Assembly (NCBI RefSeq): GCF_025363195.1
Contig: NZ_JANYEK010000206.1
Location: forward strand, 1-64,000
Source: Sphingomonas sp.
Lineage (GTDB): Bacteria > Pseudomonadota > Alphaproteobacteria > Sphingomonadales > Sphingomonadaceae
DNA: 64,000 nucleotides
Direction of reading: 5' to 3'
The position numbers and the translations under genes were made by a program. The notes under the pieces were generated by a model. The model worked only from the letters and a program-made list of their open reading frames with translations. It was not told the DNA's origin and did not search any database. Positions 28,910-39,606 of this stretch are shown here, piece by piece. Position 1 is the stretch's first letter. Each line of letters starts with the position of its first letter.

Positions 28910-29056
28910 GTATATGTCCTCGAAGCAGTGCCATACGCACCACGTTCACTGAACCGCGCCTATCACGTTTCGATCCATCGTCGCCATCGATGGAATCACT
29001 TTCTGTATGAGTGTTGCAATCGGCCCACAGGCAAGGGCCCGCACACCTCTTGCATC

Positions 29057-29093
29057 GTCTCGCGTGCCTGCTGCCTTGCGGCAGGCGCGAGAC
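29057..29093. other. Strong stem-loop upstream of the DUF3576 gene
   Basis: GTCTCGCG (29057-29064) and CCTGC (29067-29071) pair with GCAGG (29081-29085) and CGCGAGAC (29086-29093), leaving a TG bulge and a nine-base loop. It lies in the gap between the divergent outer-membrane protein and DUF3576 genes. There is no T-run after it, so it is not a standard terminator. It could be a 5' leader structure. Confidence 0.45.
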
Positions 29094-29140
29094 CATCTAT
29101 AGATGCCCATCCTAATAGTATTTTACCCAGGAACCTGCCG

Positions 29141-29608
29141 ATGATCCGCCTTCCGGCCCTGAACAAGAATTCCGCCAAGGCGCTTGCGCTTGTCGCGGCT
29201 TTCGCCGTCCCGCTTGCGCTGGGCGCCTGCGGTCGGGGCGACAAGATGCGGGTGAAGACGGACCTGGCTGCGTCCAAGGTGACGACAATCGGCGTCAATG
29301 CCTATCTGTGGCGCGCCAGCCTCGACACGTTGAGCTTCATGCCGCTCGTACAGACCGATTCCAACGGCGGCGTGATCGTCACCGATTGGTATATCAACCC
29401 GGCGATCGCGACCGAGCGCGTCAAGGTGACGGTGACGATTCTCGATCAGGACCTGCGCGCCGATGGCCTTCGCGTCGCCGCGCTGCGTGAGGTGAACCAG
29501 AACGGCCAGTGGGTCGCCGCCCCCGTCAAGGCCGCCACGGTCCAGAAACTGGAAGATGCGATCCTGACGCGTGCACGAGATTTGCGCCGCGCCGCCGTCG
29601 CCGGATAA
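29141..29608 (+). CDS. DUF3576 domain lipoprotein
   Basis: A 155-residue protein with a lipoprotein signal ending in LALGAC (cysteine 30), so it is probably anchored in the outer membrane. The body contains the DUF3576 pattern: [33 protein letters not shown] (in parts [12 protein letters not shown] and GGVIVTDWY), then [21 protein letters not shown]. The role of the family is unknown, but the position just upstream of leuS-lptE-holA is a conserved alphaproteobacterial arrangement to my knowledge. An AGGAA ribosome-binding site lies upstream. leuS starts 13 bases after its stop. Confidence 0.88.
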   Translation: MIRLPALNKNSAKALALVAAFAVPLALGACGRGDKMRVKTDLAASKVTTIGVNAYLWRASLDTLSFMPLVQTDSNGGVIVTDWYINPAIATERVKVTVTILDQDLRADGLRVAALREVNQNGQWVAAPVKAATVQKLEDAILTRARDLRRAAVAG

Positions 29609-29621
29609 GAAAGACAGACTT

Positions 29622-32174
29622 ATGGCGTCGCGCTTCAATGCCTTGAAGGCGGACGCAGGCTGGCAGAAAGTGTGGGACGAAAACCGCACCTTCGCCGCGC
29701 GCGACGATTCGCCCAAGCCGCGTTCCTATGTGCTCGAAATGTTTCCCTACCCGTCCGGGCGGATTCACATGGGGCATGTGCGCAATTACACCATGGGCGA
29801 CGTGCTGGCGCGCTATCGTCGCATGATCGGGCATGAAGTGCTCCACCCGATGGGATGGGATGCCTTTGGTATGCCGGCGGAAAACGCCGCGATGGAAAAG
29901 GGCGTGCACCCCGGCGCCTGGACCCGCGCCAACATCCGTACGATGAAGGCGCAGTTGAAGCGTCTCGGCTTCGCGCTCGACTGGACGCGCGAACTCGCCA
30001 CCTGCGAGCCGGAATATTACGGGCACGAACAGGCCTTGTTCCTCGATCTGTTCAAGGCGGGGCTGGTCTATCGCAAGGAATCGGCGGTCAATTGGGATCC
30101 GGTCGACATGACCGTTTTGGCCAATGAACAGGTGATCGACGGGCGCGGGTGGCGTTCGGGTGCCCTGGTCGAACGGCGCAAGCTGTCGCAATGGTTCCTG
30201 AAGATCACCGATTTCGCCGACGAGCTGCTCGACGGTTTGGGGGCGCTCGAGCATTGGCCCGACAAGGTCAAGCTGATGCAGGAAAACTGGATCGGCCGCA
30301 GCCAGGGCCTGACTTTCTCGTTCAAGCTTTCCGAAGGCGGAACGGTCGACGTGTTCACCACCCGCCCGGACACAATCTTCGGGTCGAGCTTCGTCGCGGT
30401 CGCTGCCGATCACCCGATCGCGCGCAAGCTGGCCGAGACGAACGCGGATGCCGCCGCGTTCATCGCATTGTGCAAACGTGGCGGCACCACCGCGGCCGAG
30501 TTGGAAACACAGGAAAAGCTGGGCTTCGACACCGGCCTGCGCGCGGCGCACCCATTCGATTCCGAATGGGGCCTGCCGGTCTACATCGCGAACTTCGTCC
30601 TGATGGACTATGGCACCGGCGCGGTGTTCGGCGTGCCGGCGCATGACCAGCGCGATCTCGATTTCGCGCGCAAATACAATTTGCCCGTCAAACGCGTCGT
30701 CTCCGACGGCGACGTCGAGGATCCGGTGTTCGTCGGCAACACGGCCTATACCGGCCCCGGCAGTGTGGTGAATTCGCACTTTCTCGACGGCATGGATGTC
30801 GAGGATGCCAAGCGCATCGTCATCCAGCGTGCGGAAGGCGAGGGTTGGGGCAAGGGATCGACCGTGTTCCGCCTGCGCGACTGGGGCGTCAGCCGCCAGC
30901 GGTATTGGGGCACACCGATCCCGATCATCCATTGCGACGCCTGCGGTGCGGTGCCGGTACCGCGCGAGCAACTGCCGGTGGTGTTGCCCGAGGATGTGAC
31001 GTTCGACGTGCCGGGCAACCCGCTCGATCGTCAGGCCGAATGGAACCAGGTCGATTGCCCGAGCTGCGGCAAACCGGCGCGACGCGAGACCGACACGCTC
31101 GATACGTTCGTCAATTCATCGTGGTATTTCATCCGCTTCGCCAGCCAGCCAGATGATAGACCGTTCGACCGGGAGATCGCCGAGAAATGGTTGCCGGTCG
31201 GGCAATATATCGGCGGGGTCGAGCATGCGATCCTGCATCTCCTCTACGCGCGCTTCTGGACGCGCGCACTGAAGCATATCGGGCAGCTCGATGTGGCGGA
31301 ACCGTTCGCCGGGCTGTTCACGCAGGGGATGGTGACGCACGAGACGTATTCCTTCCCGCCGCCGGCAGAAGGGCATGGTCCGATCTGGGTGTCGACGGAC
31401 GACATCGAGCGGCGTGACGGCGGCGTGTTCCAGCGCGTCACTGGCCGTGAAGTGACGGTCGGTCGTGTCGAAAAGATGTCCAAGACCAAGAAGAACACGA
31501 TCGATCCCGAACCGATCGTCGATCAATATGGTGCGGACGCAGTACGCTGGTTCATGCTGTCGGATTCGCCCCCCGAGCGCGATCTGCCGTGGAGCGAATC
31601 GGGCATCGACGGGTCGTGGCGCTTCATCCAGCGCCTGTGGCGGTTGTTCGATGGTGCGGCGGAAACGGGCGATGAGGAAGCCCGCGCGTCGGAGCAGGGT
31701 GCCAACATCGCACTCGACCGCAAGCTGCACCAGACCATCGCCGGCATCGCCACCGATATCGAGGCTTTGTCGTTCAACAAGGCCGTCGCCAAGCTTTACG
31801 AACTGACCGGCGCAATCGAGAAAGCGGGTCCATCCGCCTCACGCAGTGCAGCGATCGCCACGCTGATGCGGCTCGTCGCGCCGATGGCACCGCATCTGGC
31901 CGAGGAAGCCTGGGCCGCCGCAGGGCAATCCGGGCTGATCGCCGATGCGCCCTGGCCGGAGGTCGACCCAGCCCTGCTGATCGAGGACGAAGTGACGATC
32001 GCGTTGCAGGTCAACGGCAAATTGCGCGACACGGTAAAGGTCGCCAAGGGCACTCCGAAGGACGTTATCGAGGCGCTGGCGCTGGCCAATCCCAACGTGC
32101 AGCGCATCCTCGATGGCGTGACACCGAAAAAGATCGTTGTCGTGCCCGATCGTCTGGTAAACCTCGTCGCATGA
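29622..32174 (+). CDS. leuS: Leucyl-tRNA synthetase
   Basis: An 850-residue class I synthetase that charges tRNA-Leu. The HIGH-type motif appears as HMGH in [14 protein letters not shown]. The CP1 editing domain contains [12 protein letters not shown] and the region [18 protein letters not shown] zinc-ribbon-like [18 protein letters not shown] segment precedes the KMSKTKKN (KMSKS) loop near residue 620. The anticodon-binding domain and the C-terminal LVNLVA follow. ATG 29622 fits the conserved MASRFN start. The stop overlaps the lptE start (ATGA). Confidence 0.98.
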   Translation: MASRFNALKADAGWQKVWDENRTFAARDDSPKPRSYVLEMFPYPSGRIHMGHVRNYTMGDVLARYRRMIGHEVLHPMGWDAFGMPAENAAMEKGVHPGAWTRANIRTMKAQLKRLGFALDWTRELATCEPEYYGHEQALFLDLFKAGLVYRKESAVNWDPVDMTVLANEQVIDGRGWRSGALVERRKLSQWFLKITDFADELLDGLGALEHWPDKVKLMQENWIGRSQGLTFSFKLSEGGTVDVFTTRPDTIFGSSFVAVAADHPIARKLAETNADAAAFIALCKRGGTTAAELETQEKLGFDTGLRAAHPFDSEWGLPVYIANFVLMDYGTGAVFGVPAHDQRDLDFARKYNLPVKRVVSDGDVEDPVFVGNTAYTGPGSVVNSHFLDGMDVEDAKRIVIQRAEGEGWGKGSTVFRLRDWGVSRQRYWGTPIPIIHCDACGAVPVPREQLPVVLPEDVTFDVPGNPLDRQAEWNQVDCPSCGKPARRETDTLDTFVNSSWYFIRFASQPDDRPFDREIAEKWLPVGQYIGGVEHAILHLLYARFWTRALKHIGQLDVAEPFAGLFTQGMVTHETYSFPPPAEGHGPIWVSTDDIERRDGGVFQRVTGREVTVGRVEKMSKTKKNTIDPEPIVDQYGADAVRWFMLSDSPPERDLPWSESGIDGSWRFIQRLWRLFDGAAETGDEEARASEQGANIALDRKLHQTIAGIATDIEALSFNKAVAKLYELTGAIEKAGPSASRSAAIATLMRLVAPMAPHLAEEAWAAAGQSGLIADAPWPEVDPALLIEDEVTIALQVNGKLRDTVKVAKGTPKDVIEALALANPNVQRILDGVTPKKIVVVPDRLVNLVA

Positions 32175-32677
32175 AGCCTCTTGCCAGCCTTGTTCTTGCG
32201 GCCCTGCTGTCCGGCTGCGGCCTGCAACCGCTGTATAGCGGCGGCGGATCGGGTGCGGTGGCGACATCGTTGACGCGGATCGAGGTCGCCCCGATCGAGG
32301 GCAAATCGGGCTGGCTGATGGTCAATGCGTTGACCGATCGTTTATCCGCAGGGAAAACAACGCCACTCTACCGGCTCGAAGTAAAGCTGGACGACAAGAT
32401 CAGCGGTCTCGGCGTGCGCAGCGATGACAGCGTCTCGCGCGAACGCAGGACATTGCGCGCGCGATATCAGCTGATCGACCTCGCCAATGGTGCGGTTTTG
32501 CTCGATGCGACGGCCGGGTCCGACGCGGGAATCGATGTGGTCGGTTCGGAATATGCCACGATTGCCGCCGAAAACAGCGCCTTGGAGCGTCTTTCAGGAA
32601 TCGTTGCCGACCAGATGGTCTCACGCATTGCCCTGTACACAAGGCGAACGACGCCCGCCCTTACCGCGCGCCCGTGA
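32171..32677 (+). CDS. lptE: LPS assembly lipoprotein LptE
   Basis: LptE is the lipoprotein plug of the LptD outer-membrane translocon for lipopolysaccharide. The 168-residue protein has a lipobox SGC (cysteine 16) followed by GLQPLYSGG, the usual LptE N-terminus in alphaproteobacteria. The rest is a poorly conserved alpha/beta domain with YRLEVKLDD and [12 protein letters not shown]. Coupling to leuS upstream (ATGA) and holA downstream (GTGA) is the standard arrangement of this gene. Confidence 0.9.
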   Translation: MKPLASLVLAALLSGCGLQPLYSGGGSGAVATSLTRIEVAPIEGKSGWLMVNALTDRLSAGKTTPLYRLEVKLDDKISGLGVRSDDSVSRERRTLRARYQLIDLANGAVLLDATAGSDAGIDVVGSEYATIAAENSALERLSGIVADQMVSRIALYTRRTTPALTARP

Positions 32678-33687
32678 AGGCTAACGCCAACCAGATTCGC
32701 GCGGCGATCGATGCGGCCAGCCCAGATATCCGATTATTCCTGCTCCACGGGCCCGACGAAGCCGGTGCGCAGGACCTCGCGGTCCGGCTGGCGCGCAAGA
32801 TGGGGCCGGAGGCGGAACGGGTCGATCTCGAACCCTCGACGTTGAAATCGAATCCTGGTCGGTTGGCCGATGAGGCTGCGTCGCTGTCGTTGTTCGGCGG
32901 GGCGCGGCACATCCGCATTTCTGGCGCGGGCGAGGAGTGTCTCGAAGCCTTCACTCTGCTGCTCGACACCGAGCGCGCGGGCAATCCCGTGGTCGCGATC
33001 GCACCGTCGCTCAAAGGCACGGCCAAGACGGTGAAGCTGGCGCAGGGCTCACCTCGCGCGATGGCGTTCGCCTGCTACGTACCGGAAGGGGTGGAGGCGG
33101 ACAAGATCGTCTCGACCATCGCGCGCGAGCTTGGAATGCGCACCACCGGTGACACCGCCACCAGAATCGCGGCGGCGAGCGGCGGCGACCGAGCGGTGAT
33201 GACGCGCGAATTGGAGAAATTGTCGCTCTATCTCGATGCCGCACCGGATCGTCCGCGAGAAATCGACGATGCGACGATCGATGCGATCGGCGCCGACTTG
33301 GGCGATGCGGAAATCAACCGCGCGATCGACGCCGCCATCGACGGCCAGCCCGATGCAGTCGGTGCCGAGCTTGCCCGACTGGACGAAGCCGGCGTCTCAC
33401 CGATTCCGGTCTTGCGCCAACTTGCTCGTCGATTGATGACGCTGGCGGAGTTACGCGCGCAAGTCGATGCCGGGGCAGGCGTTGCGCAGGTCACGGATGG
33501 CATATTCTTTCGCGAAAAGGCCATAACCGCCCGCGCGTTGCGCCATTGGCGTAGTGACAAACTCGCCGAAGCGATCGGCAGGGTCCGTCACGCAGAGCGC
33601 GCCATGATGGGTTCCGCAACCGCCGGGGCGGTGCTCGCCCAAGCGGCCATCGTCGCGGTAGGAAGAATGGCGGCTCGGCAACGCTAG
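32674..33687 (+). CDS. holA: DNA polymerase III delta subunit
   Basis: HolA is the delta subunit of the clamp loader and opens the beta sliding clamp. The protein has 337 residues. The N-terminal pseudo-ATPase region contains IRLFLLHGPDEAGAQDLA and SLFGGARHIRISG. A central stretch reads ASGGDRAVMTRELEKLSLYLD, and the C-terminal collar domain carries PIPVLRQLARRLMTLAELR and FFREKAITARALRHW. The start is GTG at 32674 overlapping lptE. It converges with parB; only 17 bases separate the two stops. Confidence 0.93.
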   Translation: MKANANQIRAAIDAASPDIRLFLLHGPDEAGAQDLAVRLARKMGPEAERVDLEPSTLKSNPGRLADEAASLSLFGGARHIRISGAGEECLEAFTLLLDTERAGNPVVAIAPSLKGTAKTVKLAQGSPRAMAFACYVPEGVEADKIVSTIARELGMRTTGDTATRIAAASGGDRAVMTRELEKLSLYLDAAPDRPREIDDATIDAIGADLGDAEINRAIDAAIDGQPDAVGAELARLDEAGVSPIPVLRQLARRLMTLAELRAQVDAGAGVAQVTDGIFFREKAITARALRHWRSDKLAEAIGRVRHAERAMMGSATAGAVLAQAAIVAVGRMAARQR

Positions 33688-33704
33688 CGAAAACCGGAAA
33701 GTGG

Positions 33705-34607
33705 CTAAATCCGCTCTCCACTAAGTCTTTGACAAATCATATCTAATTGATCGAGCGTGGCATAATTCAAGGTCAGGGTGCCACCCTTGGCGCTATGGGC
33801 GATGCGCACGGACAGTCCGAGCAAATCGGCCAGTTGATGCTCCAGCGCCGCGAGATCGGCGTCTCGACCGCCATCACCGCCCGACCGCGCGCGCTGGTCC
33901 GGTTTGGCGGCGCGTGCGAGACGCTCGGCTTCGCGCACCGACAGACCCTTGGCGACAATCTGATCTGCCAAAGCTTCGACATCCGGCGCACCGATCAACG
34001 CGCGAGCATGCCCCATCGTCAACTCGCCGGTAACAACGCGCTCCTGCACGGGCCGCGGCAGATCGAGCAAGCGCAGCAAATTAGCGATATGGCTGCGCGA
34101 TTTGTGAACGAGCTTTCCCAACACCTCCTGGGTATGGCCAAAATCATCGATCAGACGGTGATAGGCCTCTGCTTCTTCGATCGCGTTGAGATCTTGACGC
34201 TGGATATTCTCGACCAACGCAACTTCGAGCGTCTCGGCATCATTAAAATCTCGAACGATTACCGGGACTTCATGCAAACGCGCCCGCTGTGCCGCGCGCC
34301 AGCGGCGTTCACCTGCAACAATCTGATAGCCCTTGCCGTGCGGCCGCACGACGATGGGCTGGATCAGCCCACGCGCTGCAATCGACGTTGCAAGTTCCTC
34401 GAGCGCCGCCTCATCGAAATGGCGCCTGGGCTGACCCGGATGCGGACTGAGCGATCCCACCGGCAGGGTGCGTAAGCCAGCCGACACCGTTTCGCCGGTA
34501 CCAACCGGTTCTTCTCGCGCCATATCGCCCAGCAAGGCATTGAGGCCTCGGCCCAGGCCAGAGCGGGGCTTGGGACGAGGAGTATCGGGAGCAAGAGGTT
34601 CGGTCAT
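33705..34607 (-). CDS. parB: Chromosome-partitioning protein ParB
   Basis: ParB binds parS sites and, as a CTP-dependent clamp, loads around them to anchor chromosome segregation. The 300-residue protein has an N-terminal RGLNALLGD ParA-interaction motif, the CTP-binding ParB/Srx region VAGERRWRAAQRA (GERRWRA), ENIQRQDLNAIEEAEAYHRL, and the HTH DFGHTQEVLGKLVHKSRSHIANLLRLL. The C-terminal dimerisation domain ends TLDQLDMICQRL. The ATG at 34607 overlaps the parA stop. Two parS-like sites lie within 3.3 kb. Confidence 0.97.
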   Translation of the reverse strand: MTEPLAPDTPRPKPRSGLGRGLNALLGDMAREEPVGTGETVSAGLRTLPVGSLSPHPGQPRRHFDEAALEELATSIAARGLIQPIVVRPHGKGYQIVAGERRWRAAQRARLHEVPVIVRDFNDAETLEVALVENIQRQDLNAIEEAEAYHRLIDDFGHTQEVLGKLVHKSRSHIANLLRLLDLPRPVQERVVTGELTMGHARALIGAPDVEALADQIVAKGLSVREAERLARAAKPDQRARSGGDGGRDADLAALEHQLADLLGLSVRIAHSAKGGTLTLNYATLDQLDMICQRLSGERI

Positions 34608-35395
34608 GCAGCCTTCGCGGATGGAGGGGGCGATTTCGGCAATCGAACAAGCAACTCTCGAGCAAGCGCGATATAGGCTTCCGATCCCGAGCAACGATAA
34701 TCGTAGATCAATGCCGGCAGCCCATGACTGGGGGCTTCGGACAGTCGCACATTACGTGGAATGACCGTCTCGAACACCACCCGCCCAAGTACCGCACGAA
34801 CATCCGCAGACACCTGGTCTGTCAGCCGATTGCGCCGATCGTACATGGTCAGCGCAACGCCGAGGATCGAAAGGCCGGGATTGAACCGCTCGCGAATGCG
34901 CTCAACCGTCCCGAGCAACTGGCTCAACCCCTCCAGTGCGAAAAATTCGCATTGCAGCGGGACCAGCAAGGAATTTGCCGCAACCATGGCATTCAGGGTG
35001 AGCAGTCCGAGCGATGGCGGACAATCGATCAACGCCACATCCCAGCGATCTTCACAGCGCTCGAGCGCGCGATTGAGACGATGGGTCCGCTCCTGATACT
35101 CGACCAGTTCGATCTCTGCGCCGGAGAGATCCGCCGTCGCCGGAACGATATCCAGCTTGGGCACGCAGGTCGGGACGGCCGCTTCCGTTACCGGCATCTC
35201 CCCGAGCAGCACATCGTAGATGGACTTCTCTCGATCGGCCCGATTGATGCCGAGACCGGTCGAAGCGTTTCCCTGTGGGTCCATGTCAATGACGAGCACG
35301 CGCATGCCCGTCGCAGCCAATGCTGTGCCGAGGTTGATGGCGGTCGTCGTCTTGCCGACCCCGCCCTTCTGGTTTGCTACCGCTATGACATTCAT
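34604..35395 (-). CDS. parA: Chromosome-partitioning ATPase ParA
   Basis: ParA is a deviant Walker ATPase that binds DNA nonspecifically and pulls ParB-parS complexes. The 263-residue protein starts [22 protein letters not shown], with the deviant Walker A KGGVGKTT at about 10-17. Further motifs are VLVIDMDPQGNASTGLG and ALIDCPPSLGLLTLNA. The short N-terminus marks the chromosomal type rather than a plasmid-type with an HTH. The ATG at 35395 overlaps the rsmG stop (ATGA), giving the coupled order mnmG-rsmG-parA-parB. Confidence 0.97.
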   Translation of the reverse strand: MNVIAVANQKGGVGKTTTAINLGTALAATGMRVLVIDMDPQGNASTGLGINRADREKSIYDVLLGEMPVTEAAVPTCVPKLDIVPATADLSGAEIELVEYQERTHRLNRALERCEDRWDVALIDCPPSLGLLTLNAMVAANSLLVPLQCEFFALEGLSQLLGTVERIRERFNPGLSILGVALTMYDRRNRLTDQVSADVRAVLGRVVFETVIPRNVRLSEAPSHGLPALIYDYRCSGSEAYIALARELLVRLPKSPPPSAKAA

Positions 35396-36006
35396 CGACG
35401 TGCTATCCCGCTGGCAATAACGATGAGCGATGTTGGATCGGTTATGCTCTGTTCCACGTGGAACGTACCATGCCATGACCGTTGGGCATGCGCCACCTCT
35501 TCCCGCGCACTTCGCCCCTTCGGCAAGATCCACAGCGTGTCAGAATGCGAAATATGAAATGCCGCTTCCAACACTGTCGAAACGGGCGACACCGCCCGGG
35601 CGGAAATCGTCCCGGCCGTCACCCTCGCTGTTTCAATCTTGCTGGCGATGATGGATATCTTTGCGGAGAAACCCAAACGCTCTGCGGCGTCCTTGAGGAA
35701 TTCGACCCGACGACGTCGAGGTTCCACGAGGATGGTGGGCTTTCCGCTCAAAAGTGCCGTGACCATCCCAGGAAATCCAGCGCCGGTGCCTATATCGACC
35801 CAAGCTTCTGGTCTGCTTGTCGCAAACTGTAACAACTGGGCAGAGTCGACGATGTGGCGCGACCAAATCGAGGGCAGGGTGGACGCTGAGACGAGATTCT
35901 GGCGCAACGCCTCTTTCTCGACCATCTGCGCGAACTCGGCCAACAACTTCGACGCCTGATCGCCAAATCGCTCTCCGACCCAGCGCTTCGCTTCATCCTC
36001 GGTCAA
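35392..36006 (-). CDS. rsmG: 16S rRNA m7G527 methyltransferase RsmG (GidB)
   Basis: RsmG methylates G527 in the 16S rRNA 530 loop; loss gives low-level streptomycin resistance in many bacteria. The 204-residue protein shows the family features [11 protein letters not shown], the SAM-binding [25 protein letters not shown] and SARAVSPV. The ATG at 36006 overlaps the mnmG stop. A parS-like site sits within its 3' coding end. Confidence 0.94.
   Translation of the reverse strand: MTEDEAKRWVGERFGDQASKLLAEFAQMVEKEALRQNLVSASTLPSIWSRHIVDSAQLLQFATSRPEAWVDIGTGAGFPGMVTALLSGKPTILVEPRRRRVEFLKDAAERLGFSAKISIIASKIETARVTAGTISARAVSPVSTVLEAAFHISHSDTLWILPKGRSAREEVAHAQRSWHGTFHVEQSITDPTSLIVIASGIARR
35450..35465. 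promoter_or_regulatory. parS-like ParB-binding site 1
   Basis: TGTTCCACGTGGAACG matches the parS consensus TGTTTCACGTGAAACA in its core; the inner 14 bases GTTCCACGTGGAAC are a perfect palindrome. It lies inside the 3' part of rsmG and encodes residues around FHVEQ. Confidence 0.85.
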
Positions 36007-37829
36007 GCAACCACTCGCTTTGCATGCAGCATTATAGCGGTCAGCGCAGCCGGAGTTATACCCCTGATCCGGCCCGCCGATCCCAAAGTAGCGGGGTTTG
36101 CGGTCGTCAATCGCTCGATCATCTCATTGGACAAGCCTGGTATGGCGGTAAAATCGAGCGTAGCCGGCAACACGATCGAATCGTTCGACCGCAGCCGCGC
36201 AATGTCTTCGTTCTGACGTGCCACATAGGGGGCGTACCGCGCATCCTCTGCTGCCTCGGCGAGCAGGGCAGGATTGCACCGGCCGACGAGATCCGGTGCG
36301 ATCTGATCGATCGATACACTTCCGAGCCTCAGCCATTCGGCCCCGGTACGCGTGTCAGTTCCTTGCATCCCCAAAGACTTTATCGAAACCGGTGCGCGGA
36401 GTCGGTGGGCTATTTCGTCCAACACGCGGCGACGGTCCGCATATCGCCGCGCGCGTTCGTTCCCCACGCATCCGATCGCCTCCGCCAACGCGCCGAGCCG
36501 GGTTTCTGCATTGTCAGCACGCAACCGCAATCGATACTCCGCCCGGGCGGTCAGCATACGATATGGCTCAGTGACACCCTGCAGCACAAGATCATCGATC
36601 ATCACGCCGAGATAGCTTGATGCCCGATCGAGAACGAGGTGTGCGATATCAAGGGCCCGCGCGGCAGCGTTGAGCCCGGCAACCAACCCTTGGCCCGCCG
36701 CTTCCTCATACCCGGTCGTGCCATTGATTTGTCCCGCGCAGAATACACCGGGCATCGCTCGAACTTCGAGCGTCGGTTTGAGTGCGCGTGGATCTAAATG
36801 GTCATATTCCACAGCGTAACCCGGCACCGCAATATGGGCATGTTCCAATCCCGGAATGGATTGGATCATCGCTTCCTGCACATCGGTGGGCAACGACGTG
36901 GAGATGCCGTTGGGATAGACTAGCGGATCATCAAGCCCTTCAGGTTCCAAGAAAATCTGATGCCCATCGCGATCCCCGAAGCGGTGGATCTTGTCCTCGA
37001 TGGATGGACAATATCGCGGCCCGACGCCGGCGATGTCCCCTCCGAACAGCGGAGATCTGTGCAAGGAAGCGCGAATGATGTCATGTGTTTGGGCGGTCGT
37101 TCGGGTGATCGAACAGAATAATTGCGGGAGCGGCCGTCCAGAGGAAGCAGGTGACATCGTCCATGCTTCGGCATCGCTACCTTGTTGATCCAACCCGGCC
37201 CAATCAATAGTTCGACCATCGAGGCGGGGTGGCGTGCCGGTCTTCAACCGTGCCATCGGAAGTTTTGCTTCCACAAGCTGTTGCGCCAAAACGGTAGCTG
37301 CGGCCTCGCCGATCCTGCCCCCAGTCAGTCGCTCTTCACCACGAAACATCCGCGCGCCGAGAAAAGTGCCGGTCGCCAACACGATGGTGGGGGATTTCAG
37401 CCATCTTCCATCCCCGAGAGTAATTCCAGATACGGCGTTTGCGGCATCAAACGTGAGCGCGATCGCTTCCCCTTCGACAACATCCAATCCCGGCTGGAGC
37501 GCGATCATTTCCTGTATGGCGGCAGCATAGAGTTTGCGGTCGGCTTGAACACGTGGACCTTGTACCGCGCTGCCCTTGCTGCGGTTGAGCATACGGTAAT
37601 GGATGCCGGCGAGATCGGTGGCGCGTGCAATCAGCCCGTCGAATGCATCAACTTCGCGCACCAGATGGCCCTTACCCAACCCGCCGATCGCCGGATTGCA
37701 CGACATGAAGCCGATCTTGGTAGCGTCGAACGTCAACAGGGCGGTGCGCGCGCCGCGTCGGGCTGCCGCCGCTGCCGCTTCTGTGCCCGCGTGACCGCCA
37801 CCGACAACGATGACATCGAATTTCATCAT
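36003..37829 (-). CDS. mnmG: tRNA uridine-5-carboxymethylaminomethyl modification enzyme MnmG (GidA)
   Basis: MnmG is the FAD partner of MnmE; together they install the cmnm5 group on U34 of several tRNAs. The 608-residue protein opens with the FAD-binding [18 protein letters not shown], then [28 protein letters not shown], the conserved [11 protein letters not shown], and the C-terminal [14 protein letters not shown] and [21 protein letters not shown]. Both MM start codons are in frame; the second, at 37826, is equally likely. It forms a coupled chain with rsmG, parA and parB. Confidence 0.97.
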   Translation of the reverse strand: MMKFDVIVVGGGHAGTEAAAAAARRGARTALLTFDATKIGFMSCNPAIGGLGKGHLVREVDAFDGLIARATDLAGIHYRMLNRSKGSAVQGPRVQADRKLYAAAIQEMIALQPGLDVVEGEAIALTFDAANAVSGITLGDGRWLKSPTIVLATGTFLGARMFRGEERLTGGRIGEAAATVLAQQLVEAKLPMARLKTGTPPRLDGRTIDWAGLDQQGSDAEAWTMSPASSGRPLPQLFCSITRTTAQTHDIIRASLHRSPLFGGDIAGVGPRYCPSIEDKIHRFGDRDGHQIFLEPEGLDDPLVYPNGISTSLPTDVQEAMIQSIPGLEHAHIAVPGYAVEYDHLDPRALKPTLEVRAMPGVFCAGQINGTTGYEEAAGQGLVAGLNAAARALDIAHLVLDRASSYLGVMIDDLVLQGVTEPYRMLTARAEYRLRLRADNAETRLGALAEAIGCVGNERARRYADRRRVLDEIAHRLRAPVSIKSLGMQGTDTRTGAEWLRLGSVSIDQIAPDLVGRCNPALLAEAAEDARYAPYVARQNEDIARLRSNDSIVLPATLDFTAIPGLSNEMIERLTTANPATLGSAGRIRGITPAALTAIMLHAKRVVA

Positions 37830-37866
37830 GGGCCTCGCTACGGAGTCCGGTCCACCAAGTCAAAAG

Positions 37867-37882
37867 CGTTCCACGTGGAACA
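37867..37882. promoter_or_regulatory. parS-like ParB-binding site 2
   Basis: CGTTCCACGTGGAACA has the same perfect 14-base palindrome as site 1. It lies in the 53-base gap between mnmE and mnmG and directly abuts the mnmE stop codon. Confidence 0.85.
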
Positions 37883-39166
37883 TCACTTTCCGATGCAAAA
37901 CGCACCGAACAGGGTGTCGAGCATCGCCTCGGTATCGGTATGTCCGGTGATGTGATCAAGCGCGATACGCGCTGTGCGAAGATTTTCCCCGATAATCAGC
38001 ACGTCGGATGACTGGCACGCCATCGCGATCATTTCCGAACATTGTCGGGCGAGATTCCGCTGTCGACGGTTCAACGCCACCTCGTCGAGTCGTGGCACCA
38101 GCGATTTCGTGCGCTGTTCGATCGCTGCCCACAGATCGACCAAGCCGTCTCCATTCTTCGCGGAAACACTAATCACCGGGCCGGGGGGTAGCGTTTCACG
38201 CCCAGTCTGATCTGCACGCGGGTGAAGCCACAGCGCTCCCTGGGGACCTTCCTTATCTCCCAGCCAAAGTATAATGTCGGCATCGTCCATCGCCCGCTGG
38301 GCGCGGAGGATCCCGATTGCCTCAATCGGGTCGTCCGTCACTTCGGCTAGTCCTGCGGTGTCAGTAAGGAGATAGGCTAGTCCGTTGCGACTGACCGGAA
38401 CATCGATCCGATCACGCGTCGTGCCGGCAATCGGTGAGACGATCGCAGCCTCGCGGTCCGCCATGGCGTTGAACAAGGTCGATTTTCCACTATTGGGCGG
38501 CCCGGCCAACACGACATGGATGCCGTTACGAAGGCGCTCCACCGGCGGCTGATCGAGCACCATATCGATGTCCCGCGCCAATTCGGCGGCTTTCGCAACG
38601 ATCTCGCGCAATGCGAGCGGCGCGACGTCATCCTCGTCGGAAAAATCCAGCTCGGCTTCGACGCGCGCGGACAATGTCAGCAATTTCGCGGACCAACCCT
38701 CGACCCTTCGTCGCACACCGCCATCGGCTGCGGACATTGCGGCACGGCGCTGTGTCTCCGTTTCCGCCGAGAGTAGGTCGCCCAGGCCTTCGGCTTCGGT
38801 AAGATCGATCCGCCCGGCGATCAGCGCACGGCGGGTAAATTCGCCCGGCTCCGCGGCGCGCAAACCCGGCAGCGTTCCGAGCACGCGATCGACCGCTGCA
38901 ATCACGGCCCGGCCACCATGCAGATGCAGTTCGACCAGATCCTCCCCGGTGGCGGTTGCCGGACCACGAAAAACCAAGACCAATGCCGAATCAAGGATGC
39001 TGCCATCGACGGGATCGCGCAACGTCCGCAACGCCGCCCGCCGTTCTACCGGCAATGTCCCAGCCAACACTTTCGCCGCTGCCAGCGCTCCATTCCCACT
39101 GATCCGCATCACGGCAATTGCCGCAGGCGGGGCACCACTCGATACCGCGAAGATCGTCGCCATCAC
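37883..39166 (-). CDS. mnmE: tRNA modification GTPase MnmE (TrmE)
   Basis: MnmE is the K+-activated GTPase working with MnmG at U34. The 427-residue protein has an N-terminal folate-binding domain starting TIFAVSSGAPPAAIAVMRISG, the ELHLHGGRAVI motif, and the embedded G domain with G1 GPPNSGKSTLFN and G3 DTAGL. It ends in the FCIGK motif with the invariant cysteine near the C-terminus. The length is slightly shorter than many homologues. It is followed by parS site 2 and then mnmG. Confidence 0.96.
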   Translation of the reverse strand: MMATIFAVSSGAPPAAIAVMRISGNGALAAAKVLAGTLPVERRAALRTLRDPVDGSILDSALVLVFRGPATATGEDLVELHLHGGRAVIAAVDRVLGTLPGLRAAEPGEFTRRALIAGRIDLTEAEGLGDLLSAETETQRRAAMSAADGGVRRRVEGWSAKLLTLSARVEAELDFSDEDDVAPLALREIVAKAAELARDIDMVLDQPPVERLRNGIHVVLAGPPNSGKSTLFNAMADREAAIVSPIAGTTRDRIDVPVSRNGLAYLLTDTAGLAEVTDDPIEAIGILRAQRAMDDADIILWLGDKEGPQGALWLHPRADQTGRETLPPGPVISVSAKNGDGLVDLWAAIEQRTKSLVPRLDEVALNRRQRNLARQCSEMIAMACQSSDVLIIGENLRTARIALDHITGHTDTEAMLDTLFGAFCIGK

Positions 39167-39167
39167 G

Positions 39168-39401
39168 TCAGCCGGTCGGCTTGCCTGCGCTGTCGAACAT
39201 CTTGCGCCAGAAGTTCATGCCGGCATCTCCCATCGGCGCCCAGCTACGCACCATGCCGTCGAGCAGATCGGGCGACACGACGCCGTCCATGGCATCGGTC
39301 AGCGAGGCGATGTATTTCTCATGCACCGGCGTCAGATCGGGCAGACCCATCATCTGGCGGGCTTCGGCGGGCGTGCACTCGACTTCGACATTGAACTTCA
39401 T
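39168..39401 (-). CDS. DUF6489 family small protein
   Basis: A 77-residue protein, MKFNVEVECTPAEARQMMGLPDL at the start, then PVHEKYIAS and MNFWRKMFDSA. It matches the DUF6489 pattern as I know it; the function is not known. An AGGAG-like GGAG lies about ten bases before the ATG at 39401. The stop is one base from the mnmE start, so the pair are probably co-transcribed. The longer frame upstream to 39626 is not conserved-looking. Confidence 0.75.
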   Translation of the reverse strand: MKFNVEVECTPAEARQMMGLPDLTPVHEKYIASLTDAMDGVVSPDLLDGMVRSWAPMGDAGMNFWRKMFDSAGKPTG

Positions 39402-39606
39402 GACCGCTTCTCCGCTTGAGCCACGGCGCAACCACGCATAGGCTTTGGTCTCATATGCGCGTGGCATCATCGAAATCGCAACATCCATCGGCACCACGCG
39501 TATTCCGAGAACCCGAACACTGATCGGGCCGAGCGCCATGATCTCGACCTTGCCAGAAACATCCCCGGCCGCATGACGAGCGGCGCTATTCCGAAGGACC
39601 ATCTCC

